Below, one piece after another: positions 60,206 through 64,000 of a DNA stretch of 64,000 nt. The notes under the pieces are model-generated. The model saw only the letters and a program-made list of their open reading frames with translations. It was not told the DNA's origin and did no database searches. This stretch comes from Myxococcales bacterium (GTDB taxonomy: Bacteria; Myxococcota_A; Polyangia; Haliangiales; Haliangiaceae). The stretch spans positions 620,001-684,000 of the forward strand of contig JADJUF010000039.1 of the NCBI GenBank assembly GCA_016717005.1, read 5' to 3'. Position numbers and translations under genes: made by a program. Position 1 is the stretch's first letter; each line of letters starts with the position of its first letter.

Positions 60206-60814
60206 ATGCACGCCTACGCCGCCGTCGTCCGCCGCAGCCCCGGCTCGCCCGCCGAGGTGCTGCTGGGCCAGAAGAACATCTACCTGCCGCCCCACGGCCG
60301 CTACCAGTTCGTCACGATCGGCCGCAGCGCGGTGCAGTACGTCCTGCCCGGCGGCCTGGTGCGCAGCGGCGAGCAGCCGATCGACGCCGCGGTGCGCGAG
60401 CTCGGCGACCTGGGCGTGAAGCTCGACCCGAGCGCGCTGTCCCCCCTGTGCGCCGACAGCGTCGACACGTTCTTCCAGGTCACCAACCCGACCGGCGTCG
60501 AGGCCGACGCGATCAACCTCGCCATCGGCGAGGGCCGCACCGGGTCGCTCGCGTACAACAACGTCCGCTGGTTCCAGCTCGACGCCGCGCTGTGCGCGCT
60601 CGGCAACAAGACCGAGAACCACCAGCTGCCCTGGGTCAGCTCGCAGCTGGTCCGCTCGATCAACGCCGGGTTCGCGCGCGAGCACATCGGCCGCCGCGCC
60701 AACGAGGACCACGTGCGCTACGCGCGCGCGCTGGCCCAGCTGCTGCTGGACGTGCTCACCCCCCGGGCCACGCCGACGTCCCCGGTCGGCCCGTTCATGA
60801 TGGGCCCGTCATGA
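60206..60814 (+). CDS. Nudix-like protein with degenerate Nudix box
   Basis: A 202-residue protein. YVLPGGLVRSGEQPIDAAVR and ELGDLGV match the Nudix box (GxxxxxExxxxxxxREUxEExGU) up to REL, but the following catalytic EE is replaced by GDL, so hydrolase activity is doubtful. The fold would then serve binding. GGAGGATCC precedes ATG 60206. Its stop overlaps the next start (ATGA). Confidence 0.65.
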   Translation: MHAYAAVVRRSPGSPAEVLLGQKNIYLPPHGRYQFVTIGRSAVQYVLPGGLVRSGEQPIDAAVRELGDLGVKLDPSALSPLCADSVDTFFQVTNPTGVEADAINLAIGEGRTGSLAYNNVRWFQLDAALCALGNKTENHQLPWVSSQLVRSINAGFAREHIGRRANEDHVRYARALAQLLLDVLTPRATPTSPVGPFMMGPS

Positions 60815-61242
60815 CCACCGGCCCCGACGACGAGGCGCCGCCGCCACGGTCGCCAGACTACTCGCTGCCGTCGATCGTCGTGCCCGAGCTCACGCCACCG
60901 GCCATCACGATCCCGACGGTGCCGGTCCCCGAGTACCAGCTCCCGACGACCACGCCCCCGACGATCACGCCCCCGACGATCACGCCCCCGACGACCACCC
61001 CGCCCCCGACGATCACGCCCCCGACGATCACGCCCCCGACGATCACGCCCCCGACGATCACCCCGTCGTCGACGACGCCCCCGACGACGACCACGCCCCT
61101 GCCGACGCCCGAGGCCCTCAAGGCCGCGGCCCGCGCGACCGGCGCGCGGATCCACGCCACCGAGCAGCTGATCGCGCGCCGGCTGGCCGCGATCGAGCGC
61201 CGCATCGCCGCGGGCACGCCGACGCCACGGTCATCCAGATGA
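60811..61242 (+). CDS. Pro/Thr-repeat protein of the reb locus
   Basis: A 143-residue protein. Residues about 25-95 consist of TPPTI or TPPTT units, encoded by a 15-base repeat, which should form an extended, stiff rod. A basic amphipathic helix follows (ALKAAARATGARIHATEQLI, ARRLAAIERRIAAG). No signal peptide. Coupled to the Nudix-like gene (ATGA). Possibly a tether or spacer on the R-body. Confidence 0.7.
   Translation: MTTGPDDEAPPPRSPDYSLPSIVVPELTPPAITIPTVPVPEYQLPTTTPPTITPPTITPPTTTPPPTITPPTITPPTITPPTITPSSTTPPTTTTPLPTPEALKAAARATGARIHATEQLIARRLAAIERRIAAGTPTPRSSR
60946..61065 (+). repeat. 15-base repeats encoding TPPTI units
   Basis: About eight copies of ACGATCACGCCCCCG or close variants (several ACGACC) lie in frame within the 60811 gene. 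Unit changes would keep the frame. Confidence 0.85.
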
Positions 61243-61258
61243 CCATGGCGTGACCGCG
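61231..61258 (+). promoter_or_regulatory. reb-locus motif, copy 4 (partial)
   Basis: TCCAGATGACCATGGCGTGA shares the ATGACCATGG core with copy 3. It spans the stop of the Pro/Thr-repeat gene and precedes the phosphoesterase gene. Confidence 0.4.
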
Positions 61259-61389
61259 CCGGGATCGGTCAGATGTGAACCGCGGATCTTCCGCATCGAG
61301 CCCCCATGCCCTCGCGCAAGACGCTCGCCCTCTTGCAGGTCCTGATGAGCCGGGACGCGGCCGCCCGCGCGCCCGCTGGAGGAGCCCCC

Positions 61390-63615
61390 GTGGCCACGAC
61401 CATCACGCTCACGACCAAGAATCCGCAGGCCGTCCAGGGCGGCTACACCGGCACGTTCACGTTCACCCTCACCGCCGACGGCGCCCAGCCGGCGACGATC
61501 CCCATCACGATCACGCAGCCGCAGCCGTCGCTCGACGCGCTCGACCACGCCGCCTGGCAGGGTGTCGCCGGCGTCGCCGGCGCCTGGGCCCAGCGCGCGT
61601 CGAACGACGGTCAGGCCGGAGGTTCCATGGACAACATCGATCACGTCGTCGTGCTGATGCTCGAGAACCGGGGCTTCGATCACGTCCTCGGGTGGCTGTA
61701 CGAGGACGACGCCCCGGCGGTCAACATCCCGCCGCTCGGGCCCAACCAGCCGGCGTACGTCGGCCTGGCCGGCGCCGATCTCGACGCGCTCGCCAACAAG
61801 ATGTACGACGTCCAGGACGAGGGCGAGGTGCTGGTGACCACGGGCATCTACCCGCCGGTCCGCGGCGCCCGGACGCCGAGCTCGCCGCTGCACAACCCGC
61901 ACGAGAGCTACAAGAACATCCTCGCCGATCTGTTCACGCAGCCCTACGAGCAGATCATCGACTTCAGCCCGGCCAAGATCGATCAGCAGGGCTACGTGCT
62001 CGACTACTCGACGCACTTCCACAACTACGGCAGCGCCGAGCAGATCTCGGAGATCATGGACACGTACGCCCCGGAGCAGCTGCCGGTGCTCAACGGGCTG
62101 GCCAAGCACTACGGGGTGTCCGACCAGTGGTTCTGCTCGGTCCCGAGTCAGACCAACACCAACCGCGCGTTCCTCCTGGCCGGCACCGCGCGCGGCATGG
62201 TCAAGAACGGCTTCTATCCGCGCCGCACCGCCGGCAGCAAGGCGCTCGGCGGCAAGCTCGCGTCGGATCAGCTCCCGGCCGACACCCGCACCATCTTCGA
62301 CGTGCTCGAGGAGAACGGCAAGGGCGACAGCTGGATGCTGTTCTGGCAGGCCAACTGGCCGCCGACCGCCTACGGCGAGAACCAGTACGTCCGGATCATG
62401 TTCCCGAAGCTGCTCGACGATCGCTACGACGCGCGCTTCGCCAAGCTCGACAACTTCTACGACCGGTGCGCGCTCGGCACGCTGCCGGCGATCAGCATCC
62501 TCGAGCCCGAGTGGGGCGGCGGCGAACAGCTCACGAGCAAGCCGCTCAAGGGCGAGCCCCAGAGCAACGGCAACGACTACCACCCGGTCAGCGACACGAC
62601 CAAGGGCGAGGACTTCGTCCTCAAGGTCTACAACGCGCTCGCCACCGGCCCCAAATGGGGCAAGACCCTGCTGCTGATCACGTTCGACGAGAACGGCGGC
62701 ACCTACGATCACGTGCCCCCGCCGGCCGCGATCGCGTCGTCGCAGGACAAGGCGCCGAGCAACTACCAGAACAACGACCTCGACCCGCAGACCCAGACCC
62801 AGTTCGGCTTCCGCTTCAACTACTACGGGGTGCGGGTGCCGGCGATCGCCGTGTCACCGTGGATCGCCAAGAGCACCGTGTTCCGCTCCGGCACCGCGAC
62901 ACCGTTCGATCACACCTCGGTGATCGCGACCATCCTGAAGTGGCAGAAGATCGACCCGAGCAAGTGGAACCTGGGCCAGCGCACCGCGGCGGCCCCGACC
63001 TTCGACACCGTCATCGGCGGGCAGCAGCGCGATCCCACCGACGCCCAGGTCGGCATCAAGTTCGGCGCGCCGCCGCGCCGCGCGCCCAACGCCACCGCGC
63101 TGACCTACGGCGCCACGTTCAAGCTGAAGTACATCGGCAACAAGTGGCCCTACCAGGGGCCCGGGGTCGAGCCGCCCGATCCGCCGCCGGGCGATCTCTA
63201 CGTCGGCCCCGCCACCCAGGCGAACCGGCTCGCCAACTGGTTCCCGTCGCTGGCCGCCGAGGGCGCGATCAAGCTGCAGCTGACCTCCGCCACCAAGACC
63301 AACGGCGCGCCGGTCGGCAACAACGACATCGTCCAGCTCGTCACCACCGAGGCCTCGGTCGGCACGTACAACACGCTCGGCGCGTGGTCGGGCAATCACT
63401 TCCTCTACTACTACACCGTCGGCCACAGCGGCCAGGACTGGGAGCTGCGGCTGCCGTCGTACCGCGTCGCCGGCGCGCCGATCTACCTCGAGGACGAGGT
63501 CATCTTCCTGTCGCGCGCGTTCCCGTACCAGCGCCTCACCGCCGACCTGGTCCAGCCCGACTACCTCACGACCCGCTTCGGCGAGTGGGCCTACTGGAAG
63601 CTGGTCCCGCTGTGA
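61390..63615 (+). CDS. phospholipase C-type phosphoesterase
   Basis: A 741-residue protein of the phosphoesterase / non-hemolytic phospholipase C family (PF04185). The catalytic start VVVLMLENRGFDHVLGWLY, then YVLDYSTHFHNYGS, LAKHYGVSDQWFCSVPSQTN, LLITFDENGGTYDHVPPP and VPAIAVSPWIAKSTVF are all present. Residues before about 80 form a beta-sandwich, and the C-terminal 150 residues are another beta-rich module. No Sec or Tat signal is seen, unusual for a phospholipase C. GTG 61390 has a strong GGAGGAG site; ATG 61306 upstream and ATG 61627 (also GGAGG) are alternatives. Last gene of the reb cluster, predicted to attack phospholipids after release. Confidence 0.85.
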   Translation: MATTITLTTKNPQAVQGGYTGTFTFTLTADGAQPATIPITITQPQPSLDALDHAAWQGVAGVAGAWAQRASNDGQAGGSMDNIDHVVVLMLENRGFDHVLGWLYEDDAPAVNIPPLGPNQPAYVGLAGADLDALANKMYDVQDEGEVLVTTGIYPPVRGARTPSSPLHNPHESYKNILADLFTQPYEQIIDFSPAKIDQQGYVLDYSTHFHNYGSAEQISEIMDTYAPEQLPVLNGLAKHYGVSDQWFCSVPSQTNTNRAFLLAGTARGMVKNGFYPRRTAGSKALGGKLASDQLPADTRTIFDVLEENGKGDSWMLFWQANWPPTAYGENQYVRIMFPKLLDDRYDARFAKLDNFYDRCALGTLPAISILEPEWGGGEQLTSKPLKGEPQSNGNDYHPVSDTTKGEDFVLKVYNALATGPKWGKTLLLITFDENGGTYDHVPPPAAIASSQDKAPSNYQNNDLDPQTQTQFGFRFNYYGVRVPAIAVSPWIAKSTVFRSGTATPFDHTSVIATILKWQKIDPSKWNLGQRTAAAPTFDTVIGGQQRDPTDAQVGIKFGAPPRRAPNATALTYGATFKLKYIGNKWPYQGPGVEPPDPPPGDLYVGPATQANRLANWFPSLAAEGAIKLQLTSATKTNGAPVGNNDIVQLVTTEASVGTYNTLGAWSGNHFLYYYTVGHSGQDWELRLPSYRVAGAPIYLEDEVIFLSRAFPYQRLTADLVQPDYLTTRFGEWAYWKLVPL

Positions 63616-63712
63616 CGTCATGACGCCGACGTGGCGCGCCGCGCGGGGCGTCGGCGACGAGCGCCCGTCGGCTCCAGCACGAACGCGGCGCACGCCACGA
63701 GCCCGCGCCAGC

Positions 63713-64000
63713 TCAGATGGGCTGCAGCCCGAACGTGACCACGACCCGGGCGCTGTCGCCGGTGAGGATCGCGGTGACGTCGCGGCGCCAGCCGGCCTCG
63801 AACGCGGCCCGCACGGTCTCGCGGCCCATCGAGTCGTTGGCGCCGATCGGATCGTAGTCCCAGAGGTCGAGGTCGAACGAGATCGCGTTGCCGCCCTGGG
63901 GCTTGACGTTGAGGATGGCCTCGCTCACGAACGTGCCCTGGGGCCAGGTCTGGCCCTCGCCGATCGTCACGTAGTTGCTGGTGCCCTTGTCGAACAGCAT
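63713..64000 (-). CDS. hypothetical protein, C-terminal part only, C2-like
   Basis: The 95 visible codons end in VVVTFGLQPI and contain SFDLDLWDYDPIGANDSMGR, similar to the Ca-binding loop of C2-like domains. The ATG at the window edge may be internal, so the gene probably starts outside. It converges on the phosphoesterase gene with a 97-base gap in which I see nothing. Confidence 0.55.
   Translation of the reverse strand: MLFDKGTSNYVTIGEGQTWPQGTFVSEAILNVKPQGGNAISFDLDLWDYDPIGANDSMGRETVRAAFEAGWRRDVTAILTGDSARVVVTFGLQPI

Overview
The window is very GC-rich DNA (third codon positions almost all G or C) from what looks like a member of the Myxococcota, probably Polyangia and perhaps near Haliangium/Kofleriaceae. 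The signs are three proteins with MYXO-CTERM-like tails (Cys-rich motif, hydrophobic helix, Arg cluster), Cys-rich DUF4215 repeats, many small Asp/Gly-rich lipoproteins, a Ser/Thr kinase fused to a WD40-like propeller, an OmpA protein with thrombospondin type 3 repeats and a MoxR/vWA/propeller operon. The genus assignment is inference. I saw no rRNA, tRNA, insertion sequence or CRISPR array.

Left part (1-24.7 kb): an M16 peptidase pair, a lipoprotein, a 1.5 kb gene-free stretch of visibly lower GC, a small FGE-like lipoprotein, a YdeI-like protein, a transglutaminase-elicitor/P-domain protein, a lipoprotein, a metallo-beta-lactamase (MBL) fold hydrolase divergent from a DUF2804 gene, a lipoprotein, a PNGase F-like amidase divergent from an AlaX-type editing protein, an ABC1/UbiB kinase divergent from a lipoprotein / RNase Z-like / Smr operon, a six-hairpin glycosidase, a membrane protein divergent from a CotH-like lipoprotein, and an alpha/beta hydrolase.

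Middle (24.7-44.2 kb): a class II DAHP synthase with an apparent one-base frameshift, coupled to a membrane protein and an NAD(P)-binding epimerase; a small lipoprotein; a PlsC-type acyltransferase; a kinase-WD40 protein; a GTGA-coupled MoxR / small protein / vWA-propeller / propeller operon preceded by a 45-residue ORF; exonuclease III divergent from a trypsin-like MYXO-CTERM protease; a BNR-propeller MYXO-CTERM protein; a PHA-granule-type small protein; and a SixA-like phosphatase.

Right part (44.3-64 kb): a 1476-residue DUF3344-DUF4215-MYXO-CTERM protein that runs on in frame into a complete OmpA-type porin; several uncharacterised genes, a Spo0M-like protein and a SET-domain protein; then a rightward R-body (reb) locus. 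The reb locus has four canonical RebB paralogues, one partly conserved and one divergent relative, two LuxR-type regulators, accessory proteins, a GH25-type lysozyme and a phospholipase C-type phosphoesterase. Neither lytic enzyme has an export signal, and a shared motif upstream of the reb genes recurs in weaker form before the phosphoesterase. My reading is a cytoplasmic R-body weapon whose lytic cargo would be freed by cell rupture.

Two patterns cross the window. First, many operon-leading genes have a TANNNT hexamer only 5-9 bases before the start codon and no ribosome binding site, which suggests widespread leaderless transcription; five divergent gene pairs show it in both directions. 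Second, several genes have their 3' end, stop codon included, copied downstream as 45-65 base units.
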